Assembly (NCBI GenBank): GCA_040437565.1
Contig: JBDOQK010000043.1
Span: 124,001-188,000 of the forward strand
DNA length: 64,000 nucleotides
Reading direction: 5' to 3'
From: Albugo candida
Taxonomy: Eukaryota > Oomycota > Peronosporomycetes > Albuginales
The position numbers and the translations under genes are program-made. This document shows positions 32,066 through 44,323 of the stretch, one piece after another (position 1 is the stretch's first letter; every line of letters begins with the position of its first letter). The notes beneath the pieces are model-generated. The model ran no database searches. It was not told the origin of the DNA and was given only the letters and a program-made list of their open reading frames with translations.

Positions 32066-33267
32066 CTTCGATGAGACGGTTAATGACCTTTCACGACTTG
32101 TAGGTACCTGTTACCGTTCTGATATCTCTTAACTTGATGATAATTACCCGTAAATAAGTCAAAATTTAATGCTATGTGAGTTGGATCGTGCACAAGCGTT
32201 ATCGTACACATAGCACTGACTGCAGGCAGCATGATATCTGTTTGGTATCAGGCACATTAACTATATAATTTCACTCCCTTGCCAACTCGCTGGAAGCTGC
32301 TCCACATATAGTTAGTTTGTCCTCCTCAAAGCTTATGGCTTCCAGCCGTACTTACTCGCAAGGAACCTTTCTTAGGAATTTTCAAGTATCTGTGGGAGGA
32401 TAGTAATAGCGACACTACGAGGTCGTGCCTCAATACAACATGGAACACAGAGTCTAAGATCAAATTATCTTGGATAACAGGAAATCGCTAAGTTCTTGGC
32501 TATGTGAATCACTATGGCTTCAAATGTCAGAGTAGACTTTTACCTCCTTCGACTTGAACTACTGCCCAGCACTTTCATTTTCAAATGTCGCTCATAGTCA
32601 TTCGCAAAGTGTAGCGGTAGCACGATCACATAAATATTATACTAACAATTTGCGTCGATATATTGTTAGTGGTACACCGACTGCAGTCGAGAGCTCGAAT
32701 CTGAATGTCATCAGATAACTCAGAGGCCCAAGTATGAAATCTGTAAGCAGCGGATCATTCTTTGCTCCTTCCCTACTCAGATGCATTGTATTTTTTGAGC
32801 AACCGTAAGGATCTAGGTCAAATAGATGACGCACACGACGTAAAGAAGCGTTAATGACTGTACGAGTACGGCTATTAGCAATACAAACAATTATTCGCTT
32901 GTATAAAATGTCCTCCATAACTGCTGTTGCTGCATCTGGTCTGATAACGTAACATAAAAACACAAAAACTAAATTCTGATGACCAATTATATTTGTCTCA
33001 AAGTAAAACACATTTCTTCGAAGTGATGCTTTTTGCTAGCAGCTGATCGGACTTTGCATGTACATTATTCCTCTCGTACCTTCTACCAACCAATAACATC
33101 ATAATGGAATTCTCTGTTGTCACATTGTGAGGCTTTCCGCTAATTAAAACAGTTCTCATCCTTTCCGCTGAATAGAATTTTTCCATACGCTCATTTGGAA
33201 TTTATCCATATTCAAATAATTGTTCATACTTGAATTCGACTTGTAAAGTGCAGACAATATACACATT
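32066..33267. repeat. Degenerate upstream segment shared by the plus-strand secreted-family copies
   Basis: Bases from about 32280 to 33250 resemble the regions before the copies at 38462 and 46554 (about 36900-38440 and 45700-46540). Shared landmarks: CCTTGCCA[AG]CT, TTTTCAAGTA, an imperfect GCGACACT[AC]CGAG[GC]TCG[GT]GCCT stretch and, near the gene, AGCAGCTGAT[CT]GGA. It is a segmental duplication that includes at least 1 kb of 5' flank. No intact gene lies in it. Confidence 0.6.
33240..33253 (+). promoter_or_regulatory. Conserved CTTGTAAAGTGCAG element before the secreted-family gene
   Basis: CTTGTAAAGTGCAG ends 14 bp before the ATG. Equivalent elements CTTGTATAGTGCAG (38437-38450) and CTTGTAGAGTGCAG (46529-46542) precede the other two plus-strand copies at nearly the same distance, each after a [TC]TCATA[CT]TTG block. 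It is probably 5' UTR or start-site sequence. Conservation may simply reflect recent duplication. Confidence 0.45.
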
Positions 33268-33860
33268 ATGGGACTAAGTCAACAAATGTGGATTTATGCT
33301 ACTGAATATCTACTCGTATGGTTGTCGTTTGGATCAAGCAATCCAGAGCAAACTGAATATTATGTTTACTCTATGACAGTGAAGGCGCCTGATTCTGTCT
33401 ATTACAAGTGCTACGAGCCTATCATCGACGCAGGTGCGATTAGAATTGGCATATGGGGTATTGACGACATAGAAGGTAGCATTGTGCTCAATTTATTTGA
33501 GGGAGCAAGGACTATGATTGAAGAAGACATACATGCTGCATTTCGGGGACCAAATGCAGTCTACTGCGTCTTGCTTATCAGCCCCGTGGTGAGTTTTTGC
33601 TTCAATTCGATTTGACAGCATTGAACAGAATAGTCTCTAAAAGAGTCGAATGTGTCACTTGCCTTTTCAGATACTGTGTAGTTTATGAGGCTTTTCTCCC
33701 TTCGGAGAAATATATTTTGATCCGAATTCATGTTTGAAATATTTTCAAAGATTTGCAACGAGTCATGCGGAGATTTTAAAAGTGGAAACTTGTACAATAA
33801 CGTTTATACCCGAAATGCCAGTCAAGTATTCTACGTATCAAAGCATGGACGATAAATACC
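33268..33860 (+). pseudogene. Secreted-family copy, degraded
   Basis: The first 115 codons are intact, starting MGLSQQMWIYATEYLLVWLS (signal-like) and including YYKCYEPIIDAGAIRIGI, the first family block. The second hallmark, ECVTCLFRYCVVY, lies downstream in another frame near 33640-33680. At least one or two breaks separate the blocks. A truncated secreted protein could still be made from the 5' part. It is nearest in sequence to the intact copy at 46554-47258. Confidence 0.75.
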
Positions 33861-34015
33861 TACCTTTACGATATCGAGCACAGAAAGACTTTCAAGTCGC
33901 TTCCACTGGCCCAAAATGCGATGAAAGTTTGGCTTCGGAAGGACCTGAAAATAAGAAGGAACACCGGTTAATGTCAAAGCTGATTGAGAAAATGGCTAGA
34001 CTCAAGCGTACATGA

Positions 34016-37000
34016 AGTATATGCTAGCTTCTGTGTTTAGTGCCATCGATGAATTTTTGCTAATACAAGAATCATTTTACCTCGAAACAGTTGTTCTTTG
34101 ACATATCGAAAGTTCGACCGAAACACGTCTTGAGCCTAGATAATCTCGCTGCAATTCTGCAGTACGCCCTAATACGTCTATTTAATGAATTCGTTTCGGA
34201 GAGACCTTTCTTGCTTGCGTCTTCTTTCGAATTTATTTTGTGAAATGAGAAGAAACGCACGTCAGTCTTGCAACCATGCTTTATCTGTCACCGGTGGTGA
34301 CTGAGCACAGACACATGCTGCGCCTCGCCACCCGGATTCGTTAAGCTCATTAGAAGACTACGAAACAGTAGCGAGTGCGAAACAGCTGCTTTTAATGAAC
34401 AAAAGGTGGTGAAGTACGTTTTGAATGAACTTTCACAGTTGATGTGTGCGGAGCAAAAGATGACATCGGTACGATATTTGCAGTCACTTTCTGGACCTCC
34501 CTCACCTTCTGTTTATCGGCTGACGATCCAGCGCATCAATTCGTGGAGAATGATGATTTAATACGTTGTGCTCACTTCAACCTCGTCCGGAAACGCATTG
34601 ATCTTCATCAAATGAGCGCAAAGGTTTCTCTTGCATTGTGTGTCGATATATGGCAACAAATGCTGAGATTTCATGTTGAGATAAATTACGATATCTTTCT
34701 CATCGTAGCGATAGTTCCCGGTCTTGCTGTAGCTATTATGGAAAGAGGGAGTATGAAAACATAAGAACAAAGCCAAGAACCCTCTTGAATGAGGAATCAA
34801 AGTGATAGACATATCGAATGTAAGGCATCATAGTAAAATAACGCTTGGACTATCCAGCAGGATCGTCAAAGGTGATGAGTCATCATGCAATAGAGCTATC
34901 GCGTTACTGGTAATTATATCCACATTGACAGAGCAGACATGTCAGGCTTTTACAAAAATGAAAATGAACCCATTTTAGGTAGTAGCTTTAATAAAGTGTT
35001 GCTGCGCTGTGCGGAATTGCAATGGATGGAATTGTATCTTGTTCTAAATCCAGAGCTTATCTAGAACCGATCTATTGGCGTGCCTCCAAGGTCATTGATC
35101 AACTTGTTTGGCAATATCAAGTGATTTATCTTCTCGAATTTGAGTTCGTGTTCGCCAAGATATATATGACCTCCATGCTCTGATATCTTTGGCATGATGT
35201 AATAGCAAAACACAAAGCAGCAAGGGGTGAGTCACGATTCCACCATTCTCATCCAGCACCTGATCACCGGGCGTTGATGTTGAAGGAACGGAGAACGCAC
35301 CATCTCGACTTGTCCGTAGGCACTGTCGCTGTAGGCACTCTCGTGTGACTATAATCATTGATCGGTATCGCATCAAATATTCAGTGAACGCACGTCAAGG
35401 GCCGTACACAACCAACGCGATTGGTGGGTCATGATTCGTATCGAGATGAATGCCGAGATGATATATACTTTAATAGAAACAATTTTCATTGTTGTCGTTA
35501 CAGACGCCTCGACTGTATAAGCCCGCTGATGAAGCGATATGATCCGAAAAGTTTGTAGGCTTCTTTAGAAACAACTCGATGTCTGAGTATTGTTGCCTTG
35601 ATGAGATCAATTTCCTTTATCGATTCCTCAAGGAGTGCAAAGCATCGAGAACATCTCGTCGGAACACTTCCAACCTCAAGATACTGGAACACGGCAACAC
35701 TCCAAGAGTATAACAGATGAAAATTTCTTTGCAGCTACCGCAAGGTGTCGATCCAAACGAAAGGGAACAGGACAAAGCGGCTGCGTTATCTGATCGCATA
35801 CGAGGGCGAGTCAATCCATCGAATAGGCGATACTTCTTTTCTGTACAGCATTATGATGGAAAATTCATGCTATCCGATGATCGAGAAACACACGGACCAA
35901 ACCCTAGGCAAATGAAGCTTTGAACTAATGAAGCTTTGAACAAATGAAGCATATGCGGTGAATGATGGCATCAACTTGCAATCTTTCCGCATATTCTCCG
36001 AAAGGCTTTCTTTGATCAAAGTGCAATAGCAGATGACCGACCCAACATTGACGGATGAAGCCGTTCCGTAAACGAGGTTGGCGCTTGGCTAGAAATCTCA
36101 TGTTGGAATCTCTTCGGGTGTCGCTCGCAATCCTATATCTGCTTATCGATTTCTCATCGCACCTAATCGTAATTATTCGAGCAAGAAGAAATCTGTAGTG
36201 AGCTTATCGTTCGCAAAGCCGAATCAACGAGCACTGCATAAATTCTGCTTTGGAGAAACGATTTTATTGCAAACGGTACAAAGTACATTGAGTTGCTTGT
36301 AGAGAGATTGTTTATCATCCCGATCTGATGCTTGAGATGAAAGCAACGCATATCATTCTTTTTCGATTTTGTGTTCGTTTCTAGAAAGCTATATCTCAAT
36401 GGAGCCAATTATCGTAGCAAATCTTTGTGCTCTAGCGCAATGGAAAAACGTCAACTGATCTAAATAGATCAACAAGATTGACGGAAAATTAAACTTCGGT
36501 GTGTCCTGTTTCAGCTGCGACACGACACAATAACATCGAGTACGCAACCGGGTACATTTGAAATCGATCGATGTGCTTTCAACGTATTAACTCAATCTCT
36601 ACGAAACGCGACAGAAGCGCCTCGTAGAAATGCTTACTGCGACTTTCTCAAGAGACCGAACGAGTTGATTGTCAAGCAAAATTTCTGAGGTGGACACTTG
36701 CATTTTTATCCCTCCTGTCTCTTATCTGTCGATTTAATAGAAAGTTTTTGATCCTTTTCGGTGTTTGTATCATGTCCTTCGTTACCGCAAACGCTTCGCA
36801 GTTAGTTGACGTCATCCTTCCGACCATGTTGCTTATTGGCAGCATCATATCGGCTTGACATCAAACGGGAAGCAAGCCACTGAATATGAAAGTTCATCCT
36901 CTTGCCAGCTATTATATCTTACTCCATGTGTATTGAGCGAGCCCTCTTCAAAAAAATCTGTAGACTGCCGAATAAAATAAGCCTACACTTTTGAAATTGG

Positions 37001-38461
37001 AACACATGTTTTTGGTTTCCTATGCACTGAAGTAGCAGAGGAACATCGCCCAAAGAATCCCAAAACAGATTTTCAAGTACCTACGATCATACGCGATTAC
37101 GGACAATCGTATTATGAGTTGGCAAATGAGCCGCTCTATTCCGATGAGCCAAGTAGCATCCTTGCAGGGATAACAGCAGCGACACTCCGAGCTCGGGCCT
37201 GAACGTTACCCCATGGAACCCAGAATCTGGGCCTAAACTCTATCAGTAGGTAAGGGGATCAGGCTTCCAAGTAATGATGGCGTGCACAAGCCTTTATGGA
37301 TCATTAGAGTATTTGCATCATCTTGATGCTGGCCTTATATTGTTTTGTATTGTAGTATTTCAATGAAGCGTTTATAGCTAGAGCTTGTACTTCATAAAAC
37401 AGATGATTCCGGACCAAAAAAGTGTGAACAAATGCATTTGTGATTATGAATTGCATTACTTATAGCTGTAGATACTCATGTTCGTGCCTATATCATTAGC
37501 GATCATTTCTATTTCCTCAGTGCGATCTCTTGATTCCTTCGACGTGCAGTAGCGCAGTTCCAGAAATATTGCACCAATATTTTACGTCCATCCATGGTTA
37601 TGGGTACAGTGACTACAGTCTAAGACTCGAGTCTGAAGTTGGACTGTGATAATGATATCTCTTAGAAGTGGAATATTCTCTACTTCTGCTAGATCGAGAT
37701 GCATCGTAGTTTTGAGTAACTACGAAGACGACATGTACGTGACAATGTTTCTATAGAGATCGATATTCGCACTTGTCAGGTCAAATATTTTAGGCATATC
37801 AAGTAGAAAGTGAAAAGATTGATTCGTGAAAAAGTCTCAGTTTTCGTCTTGATCTCAGCGACTATGTCTACTCGACTGCCGAAGTAAAGCAGTTCCTGAC
37901 TGGACGAACACAACTATATAATTGCCTATATTGTGCGCATGTTAGCGGGTCCACGACCCAGATAATGCATAGCTTTTAGCACTACAAATTATTGAGGATC
38001 ATGTTCCGAATCCGATGCGAAATACACTTCATGAACAAGACTGCATGTGAGTGAAACGAGACTCTTAGGGATAAAGCCTCAGAACAGCGAAGCGTGAAGT
38101 AAGGACCTTTGACATATTGTATTACTTGCAAGTTCAATGGCGAGATAAACAACTTTACGCTTCATTCTTTATTTTGCCTGTCAAAAATAATCGATCTGGT
38201 CTGATTGCGTAACAAGAAACTATAGAAACTATTTTTTTGTGACCAATTGTATTTTCGTCTAAAGTACGACTTGCAAGTGATGCTCTACTCCGCCACGAGC
38301 AGCTGATTGGATGACTTCGAATGTATGAATGTATGTTTCTTTCATCACATCGTAGTCCTACATTTGAGTTGAAATATTCTCATCCATCCGTTCAAATCTC
38401 GTCCATTGTTGAAATAATGTTCATATTTGGATTGGGCTTGTATAGTGCAGACAAAATAAGC
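34016..38461. repeat. Decayed tandem unit, copy 1
   Basis: No intact gene. Landmarks shared with later stretches: 34573-34760 resembles 39690-39800 plus 40473-40560 and 47838-47930 (CGATATATGGCAACAAATGC and similar). GCGCTGTGCGGAATTGCAATGG at 35010 recurs at about 40900. A minus frame at 36163-36408 (MINNLSTSN ... LQSRIYAVLVDSAL) aligns with a decayed minus frame at about 45060-45250. GCGGTGAATGATGGCAT at about 35955 recurs at about 42060 and 54218. The unit appears to hold remains of a second gene family whose coding strand I cannot settle. The 3' part is the duplicated 5' flank of the next secreted-family gene. Confidence 0.55.
38437..38450 (+). promoter_or_regulatory. Conserved CTTGTATAGTGCAG element
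   Basis: Ends 11 bp before the ATG at 38462; counterpart of the elements at 33240 and 46529. Confidence 0.45.
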
Positions 38462-39178
38462 ATGCTGGGATTGAACAAAACATCATGGGTTTACGCACTA
38501 AAATTCTTTATCGTTTGTTTTACGTTTGGCTCACGCTTCCAAGAGTGTGATGGACAACATTTTAACGGAATAGTATTCAGAACGATCAGTGGTGTCTATC
38601 ATGAGTGCTACGATGCTATCATAAATATGGGGGCGACTAGGCTTCTCATACTGAGTGTTGACCAGCCTAGTCATCAAGTCGGCATACTTCTGGCAACAAA
38701 AGAAGCGATCACAAAAGATAATATAGATTCTGCATTTTCAGGGACCAGTTGCGAACTAGAAAGTATGCATCCCGGGTATGGCGCAGATTTATTGAATCTC
38801 GAGAAAACTACATTTGCGATCGCGGAGTATGGGGAAGATGGCTGTGCCGAGTGTCTTTTCAACTACTGCGTGATGTATTGGATGTTTCCCCGCTTGAAAG
38901 AACTATCTATTGACTTGGAAACATCTCCTAAAGAGTGCTCCATGGTCTGTATCAAGTTTTGCGCAAACCGACCTATACGCATTTGTACATCGGAGTCGTT
39001 TCCCGTCAGGCCACTCACTTTTTCTAACTATTTATCCTTATCAGATCCGGAATACAAATCTTTAGAACAAGTCGCACAGGAGTACAAGGTTTTCAAAGCG
39101 AAATGTAAAGATTGGAAAGATGCTGTACGTTGGACTGATCTTGTAGAAATGCTGAGTTCAAGAACATATCCGCAATAG
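38462..39178 (+). CDS. Secreted C-x2-C-x4-C family protein, intact (238 aa)
   Basis: The start is set at the ATG at 38462 by alignment with siblings (MLGLNKTSWVYALKFFIVCF), although the frame is open 47 codons upstream. The hydrophobic N-terminus is a signal peptide candidate. YHECYDAIINMGATRLLIL is the first block. GCAECLFNYCVMYW near residue 140 is the second. MVCIKFCANRP supplies the later Cys pair and PLTFSNYLSLSD the tail. The C-terminus is longer and charged. Two Cys blocks, spacing and tail agree with the copies at 4167 and 46554 despite low overall identity, suggesting structural constraint. Function unknown; exported effector candidate. Confidence 0.82.
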   Translation: MLGLNKTSWVYALKFFIVCFTFGSRFQECDGQHFNGIVFRTISGVYHECYDAIINMGATRLLILSVDQPSHQVGILLATKEAITKDNIDSAFSGTSCELESMHPGYGADLLNLEKTTFAIAEYGEDGCAECLFNYCVMYWMFPRLKELSIDLETSPKECSMVCIKFCANRPIRICTSESFPVRPLTFSNYLSLSDPEYKSLEQVAQEYKVFKAKCKDWKDAVRWTDLVEMLSSRTYPQ

Positions 39179-39802
39179 GCCAAACGCATGCTTGCATCAA
39201 TAAAGAAGTAAAATGTTAGACTTAATGTACTAACTTCACCAATCACGGCGTTTTATTGATATAGAAACATTCTGCTCGAATCAATTTTTCTTTGACCCCA
39301 AAATCGTAGGAATCCGATGAAGCTGATCGAGTTCATTAGAGCCTGGAAAAAGCATTCAAAAACGCAGACTGGAACACTTCTTAGACCTAGGCAATTCCGC
39401 TTCGATGCCCTCTCTACATCCTTTTGATCCGCTCTGCGAAACGCCCTTCGGTCCTTGCGGGCTCCTTTAGTATTTCCTTGGAAAACAAGGGAAAGCGCAC
39501 ATCAATCTTGCACTCATACTTGATGATCACCGCGGTCACTTGTACCTGAGAGTTCATCGAATAAATATCAAACTAGCGAATGCAAACTGTTGCTTTTACA
39601 GAGGAAATGAGTTGAGGAACGTATCGAATTGACTTAAACGACAGACCTTTTTGCCATATAAATCGAGCGAAAAATGGAAGTGAACCAGCTTCCCAGTACA
39701 TCAACTCATAGAAAATGATGAATCGATTCTTAGTGTTCATCTTCCAACTCTTCTGGAAAGTCTTTTCTTGCGATGTTATGGCAACAGATGCTGACAACTT
39801 CA

Positions 39803-40472
39803 GTTGGAGGTGTATATATTACTAGAATTAGACTAACTGACTTCTCTAGTTGCCTAGGCTATCTTGAATAACATATATACNNNNNNNNNNNNNNNNNNNN
39901 NNNNNNNNNNNNNNNNNNNNNNNNNNNNNNNNNNNNNNNNNNNNNNNNNNNNNNNNNNNNNNNNNNNNNNNNNNNNNNNNCAGTATAGCCTCGATATCCG
40001 AGGCTTTCGGCTTTGCGAGCTCCACGCGAAATTTCGCTCTAGCTCTAGCCTGGTCCTTACGCAAGGACTCCTGTGACTTGATAAGGTCAGCAAGAGTGGG
40101 ACTTTTAGTGTCGTCCACACTTGCAGTTGCCTTCTGGTCACCCTGTGACGAGGCAACGACAGTGCCGCATGTACCACCGGTACCACATCCTATACCGGTA
40201 GTACAGGTATTAACCTGTACCGTCACACTGGGGGTGGGGGTACTTTCCACGTCATCACACAGGGGTGATGACTCATCAACAATCATGCAATCACCCAAAG
40301 CTGGGTGACTCATGAGGGTTGCCACGTCACTACAAGTGGACGCTAGCACCCTTGGTTGTGTCGATATGTCGACTTGAACCATTGTTTTCGAGAGGAAAGA
40401 GTTGAAAAAAGGAGGTTTTCGAGTTGTTTTTACTAAATTGGCGGGTTACGTAGTAGCCGGCAAATTGAGAAG
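39803..40472 (-). mobile_element. Non-LTR retrotransposon (LINE), interior hidden by a gap
   Basis: The insert is bounded by a 14-bp target duplication, TGCTGACAACTTCA, at 39789-39802 and 40473-40486; related units lacking the insert run continuously across this point. Its 3' end (39803-39880, reading on the minus strand) matches the 3' ends at 43766 and 44484. At the 5' end is an ORF starting at 40382 (MVQVDISTQPR), Ser/Thr-rich then coiled (KSQESLRKDQARARAKF), running into the 100-N gap at 39881-39980. It is probably ORF1. Most of the element may be missing from the assembly. Confidence 0.65.
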
Positions 40473-41128
40473 TGCTGACAACTTCATTCGGTATATGCTG
40501 TAGCTTTTTCTCAATCTGGGGATACTTTTCGGGGTTACTGTAGCAATTTTGAAAGAGATGCAGCATGAACATTAAGAGAATACACGTGGAATCAGAGTAG
40601 GCGACTCAATTGATTTTGTAAACATAAAGATCTACGGTTAAACTGTCTATAAGGTACCACTCAATGCAATGACGCCGTGTATATATCCAGCGGGATATCA
40701 AGAAGCGATGGGGCAGGCAATATCGCTTTTGCGTCTTACTGATTCTGAGTTCAACATCGAATGGCTGACACCACTTTACACTAAAGTTGCACTCATTGAA
40801 TTCGATAGGAACAAAACTTTTAAAAATTATAAGACCCGGTTTCCACACGAACGACAATGAACCCGTCTTGGCTAGCAGCGTTAATGAAATAGTCGTTGCG
40901 TTGTGCGGAATTGCAATGGATACAATAGGAAGATTGTATCTGTCTTCTCTGATTAGAGGTCGTACGAAACCGAATAAAGGCTTGGTTCTGGGATACTGCT
41001 TGCAGCGCATTGGTACGAAGGTATAAAATAATAGTGGCGACATCAGGTACTTTTTTATCTTTTGTAATTTGAGGCAGCGTTCACTAAGACCGAATACTAC
41101 CGCTACACTCTGATGCTTGCAGCATAGC

Positions 41129-43190
41129 CTTTAGCAAGGCGCAAAGCAGCATGGATTGAGGCACATAATCACCATACTGATTTGGCACCTGATATCGGCA
41201 GTTGATGCTCTGGCACTAATGTTAATGAGCAAGTACTATCTCGATCTTATATGATGTACGGTCACTAAAAACGATGAAATGTGCCAAGCTTTCGAGAACA
41301 AAACGTACTCACGTACTTCTTGTGCAGCCATGATCAGGTCTCTTCTGCTGGAAGCAGGACTATAGTGAACAGAATCTGTCATTTCTTCCGTTCTGACCTT
41401 CCTCCATTGAATCGAGACATCAGCAAGTGTAGCACTAGATTTTTTTCGGTGCCGCATGCTGTTTGCAGCGAAAGCAACGAAAAAAAATTAATTTCCCATG
41501 CACAAGAGCATGCTTGGTGTTTGGGCGTTTTGCGTTGCACAATTGTCTACTAACTAAGTGGATGGCACCAGTTACGATTCGGGACGAAATGCCAAGATGA
41601 AGCACAGTCAATCAGATGCAGTTCTCGTTTTATTTTCACTTGAGACACGTCTATATGAGCCAGCAGGTGAACTATGTATTATATTTTCGTAATTACATTT
41701 CGAATGCGTCTTGTTCGGCAAACCTCAAATAGGTCATACTATGAAAATTTCTTTCACAAGAGTGGGTGACGGGTGTGGACCGAGAATCTGTTGCGCACGG
41801 CTGAGAGAACACCTCTCAAAATCAAACAGGAACGTCTCGGAACGTTTCGAATACAACACGATGGTTTGTGACTATAGTGAACGTACGCCATCAACTAGAA
41901 AGAAGGGCGAAAAGCGATCGCGAAATGTCAACACACAGGATGACGAGTCAATCAATCCGTCTAGCGATAGTGCTTTTCTGTACAACGTAAATGAGTGTAA
42001 GCAATGATATGAAGGTTACTAAGATAATCAAATCTTTCGGCGAAAATAACGAGAGTATACGGTGAATGATGGCATTAATGAAAAAAGGTCCCTTGATTGT
42101 CAAGGATTCNNNNNNNNNNNNNNNNNNNNNNNNNNNNNNNNNNNNNNNNNNNNNNNNNNNNNNNNNNNNNNNNNNNNNNNNNNNNNNNNNNNNNNNNNNN
42201 NNNNNNNNNCTTTAGCAAGGCGCAAAGCAGCATGGATTGAGGCACATAATCACCATACTGATTTGGCACCTGATATCGGCAGTTGATGCTCTGGCACTAA
42301 TGTTAATGAGCAAGTACTATCTCGATCTTATATGATGTACGGTCACTAAAAACGATGAAATGTGCCAAGCTTTCGAGAACAAAACGTACTCACGTACTTC
42401 TTGTGCAGCCATGATCAGGTCTCTTCTGCTGGAAGCAGGACTATAGTGAACAGAATCTGTCATTTCTTCCGTTCTGACCTTCCTCCATTGAATCGAGACA
42501 TCAGCAAGTGTAGCACTAGATTTTTTTCGGTGCCGCATGCTGTTTGCAGCGAAAGCAACGAAAAAAAATTAATTTCCCATGCACAAGAGCATGCTTGGTG
42601 TTTGGGCGTTTTGCGTTGCACAATTGTCTACTAACTAAGTGGATGGCACCAGTTACGATTCGGGACGAAATGCCAAGATGAAGCACAGTCAATCAGATGC
42701 AGTTCTCGTTTTATTTTCACTTGAGACACGTCTATATGAGCCAGCAGGTGAACTATGTATTATATTTTCGTAATTACATTTCGAATGCGTCTTGTTCGGC
42801 AAACCTCAAATAGGTCATACTATGAAAATTTCTTTCACAAGAGTGGGTGACGGGTGTGGACCGAGAATCTGTTGCGCACGGCTGAGAGAACACCTCTCAA
42901 AATCAAACAGGAACGTCTCGGAACGTTTCGAATACAACACGATGGTTTGTGACTATAGTGAACGTACGCCATCAACTAGAAAGAAGGGCGAAAAGCGATC
43001 GCGAAATGTCAACACACAGGATGACGAGTCAATCAATCCGTCTAGCGATAGTGCTTTTCTGTACAACGTAAATGAGTGTAAGCAATGATATGAAGGTTAC
43101 TAAGATAATCAAATCTTTCGGCGAAAATAACGAGAGTATACGGTGAATGATGGCATTAATGAAAAAAGGTCCCTTGATTGTCAAGGATTC
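41129..43190. repeat. Assembly gap with duplicated 981-bp flanks
   Basis: Bases 41129-42109 recur at 42210-43190 around 100 N (42110-42209). All short frames here appear twice for that reason. True tandem duplication is unlikely because the gap falls exactly at the copy boundary, as at seven other gaps. Confidence 0.85.
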
Positions 43191-43289
43191 CATTACACTG
43201 TTTATATGGTTCTTTAACTACCTTCCTTATCCTATCATGAGCCCCTGACTGTGTGAATATCACTTAAGTCTGACTTCAAACCTAGGGAG

Positions 43290-43410
43290 GCAAATTTTTT
43301 TCAAGCTTATTACTTGGGTGGGCTCAAACCGCTGCCCACACTGCCGGGGATCGAACTAACGACCTCAGGCAGGGGGTCCGTGCGCTCACGTGGTTAGCCG
43401 ACTGAGCTGG
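43290..43410 (-). mobile_element. tRNA-derived SINE, minus strand
   Basis: Read on the minus strand it has a box A-like CAGCTCAGTCGG (43398-43409) and a box B-like AGTTCGATCCCC (43347-43358), spaced about 40 bp as in tRNA. The acceptor stem does not pair, so it is not a tRNA gene. An A-rich stretch follows toward 43290. Confidence 0.6.
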
Positions 43411-43570
43411 GTACGGGTCCCGTCGGGGGGCTTAGCGGTTAGTACACATGTGTTCCGACCATGTGTGCCCCGGTTCGAATCCCGGCGGTGGCAAAAGGGC
43501 TGCGATGGGGCCCCTCGGCGGAGGCAAAGATTCCTCCACGTAAATATCAATCTACTCAATGAAGATATGG
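43411..43570 (+). mobile_element. tRNA-derived SINE, plus strand
   Basis: GGCTTAGCGGTT (43429-43440) resembles box A and GGTTCGAATCC (43472-43482) is a perfect box B. An anticodon-arm-like hairpin, ACATG ... CATGT, lies between. No matching acceptor stem. A GC-rich body follows to about 43540. It abuts the minus SINE head to head. A second, partial copy of its head lies at 43734-43765. Confidence 0.6.
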
Positions 43571-43765
43571 ACGTGTCAAGACCGCTAGCAACTACACCAG
43601 AAAATAATTGTTCAGGAGTTGGACCGGGCTCTTCAGAGCGTTACATACTAGTGATTAGAATAGAGTAGATAACCATCAAACTGTGGTAACAGAACGGTGT
43701 CTAAATAAAAGTACTACGGGCGAACACCCTTAACTGAGATGGGTACGGGAACCCGTCGGGGGCTT

Positions 43766-44223
43766 AGTTGAAGTTGTCTATATTACGAGAATTAGACGTA
43801 AATGACTTCTCTAATGCCTAGACTACAATAAATCAACAATATACATGCAGGATTGATAGATACTAGTCTACACCGAGTTTAATCGGACTGGAAAGAAGTA
43901 GGTGTTAGAAGAAACGCTACTCATGAGCGACTTACAATCTTTAACGTCGCCGAACTTGAAGAAGACTGGGCCGTGCAGAGAATTATCTCCGTGCTGATCC
44001 AGTATGTTGATATGACTCTAATTCTTTTTCTAAGTGCTCCAGCTGTTCCGTAGCATAGCACTGCCGTTGATAAAAATCGTATATGAGCACTTAGTGTGCT
44101 ATAAATCACCGAAACAGCTGGGGCAGTTGGCGTCGAAGTGCCGTGGGCGAAAAGTCTGCGATTCCGATCCGTCCAAATAAAATGAATCGCGACCGCGACT
44201 AATGTAAACCAAAGATCCTCCAG
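43766..44223 (-). mobile_element. LINE 3' fragment, minus strand
   Basis: Its 3' end at 43766 matches that of the LINE at 39803. The minus frame from the gap down to 43921 includes AIHFIWTDRNRRLF, the W-x-x-R-N-x-R-x-F pattern typical of the C-terminal region of LINE reverse-transcriptase proteins. It is 5' truncated or runs into the gap at 44224-44323. Confidence 0.6.
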
Positions 44224-44323
44224 NNNNNNNNNNNNNNNNNNNNNNNNNNNNNNNNNNNNNNNNNNNNNNNNNNNNNNNNNNNNNNNNNNNNNNNNNNNNN
44301 NNNNNNNNNNNNNNNNNNNNNNN
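44224..44323. other. 100-N assembly gap inside LINE sequence
   Basis: Unlike eight other gaps, its flanks are not duplicates. It separates oppositely oriented LINE 3' regions. Confidence 0.9.

Larger units (their letters stand above)
39179..43190. repeat. Decayed tandem unit, copy 2, with LINE insertion and false duplication
   Basis: This second copy of the decayed unit is broken by a LINE (39803-40472) and by a gap with 981-bp duplicated flanks. A plus frame 41711-42007 ends TQDDESINPSSDSAFLYNVN and shares that C-terminus, including the stop position, with frames at 49095-49289 (TQDDESRNLFNDWALLDNIN) and near 54080-54144. A minus frame 41236-41457 (RDLIMAAQEVREY) matches 48384-48671 (RNLVMTALEVHEY). 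Both strands therefore show relics. I cannot tell which encoded the ancestral product. Confidence 0.55.

Noticed and set aside
43411-43500. A functional tRNA gene
   Set aside because: Box B is perfect but the acceptor stem ends do not pair, and the sequence continues into a SINE-like body.
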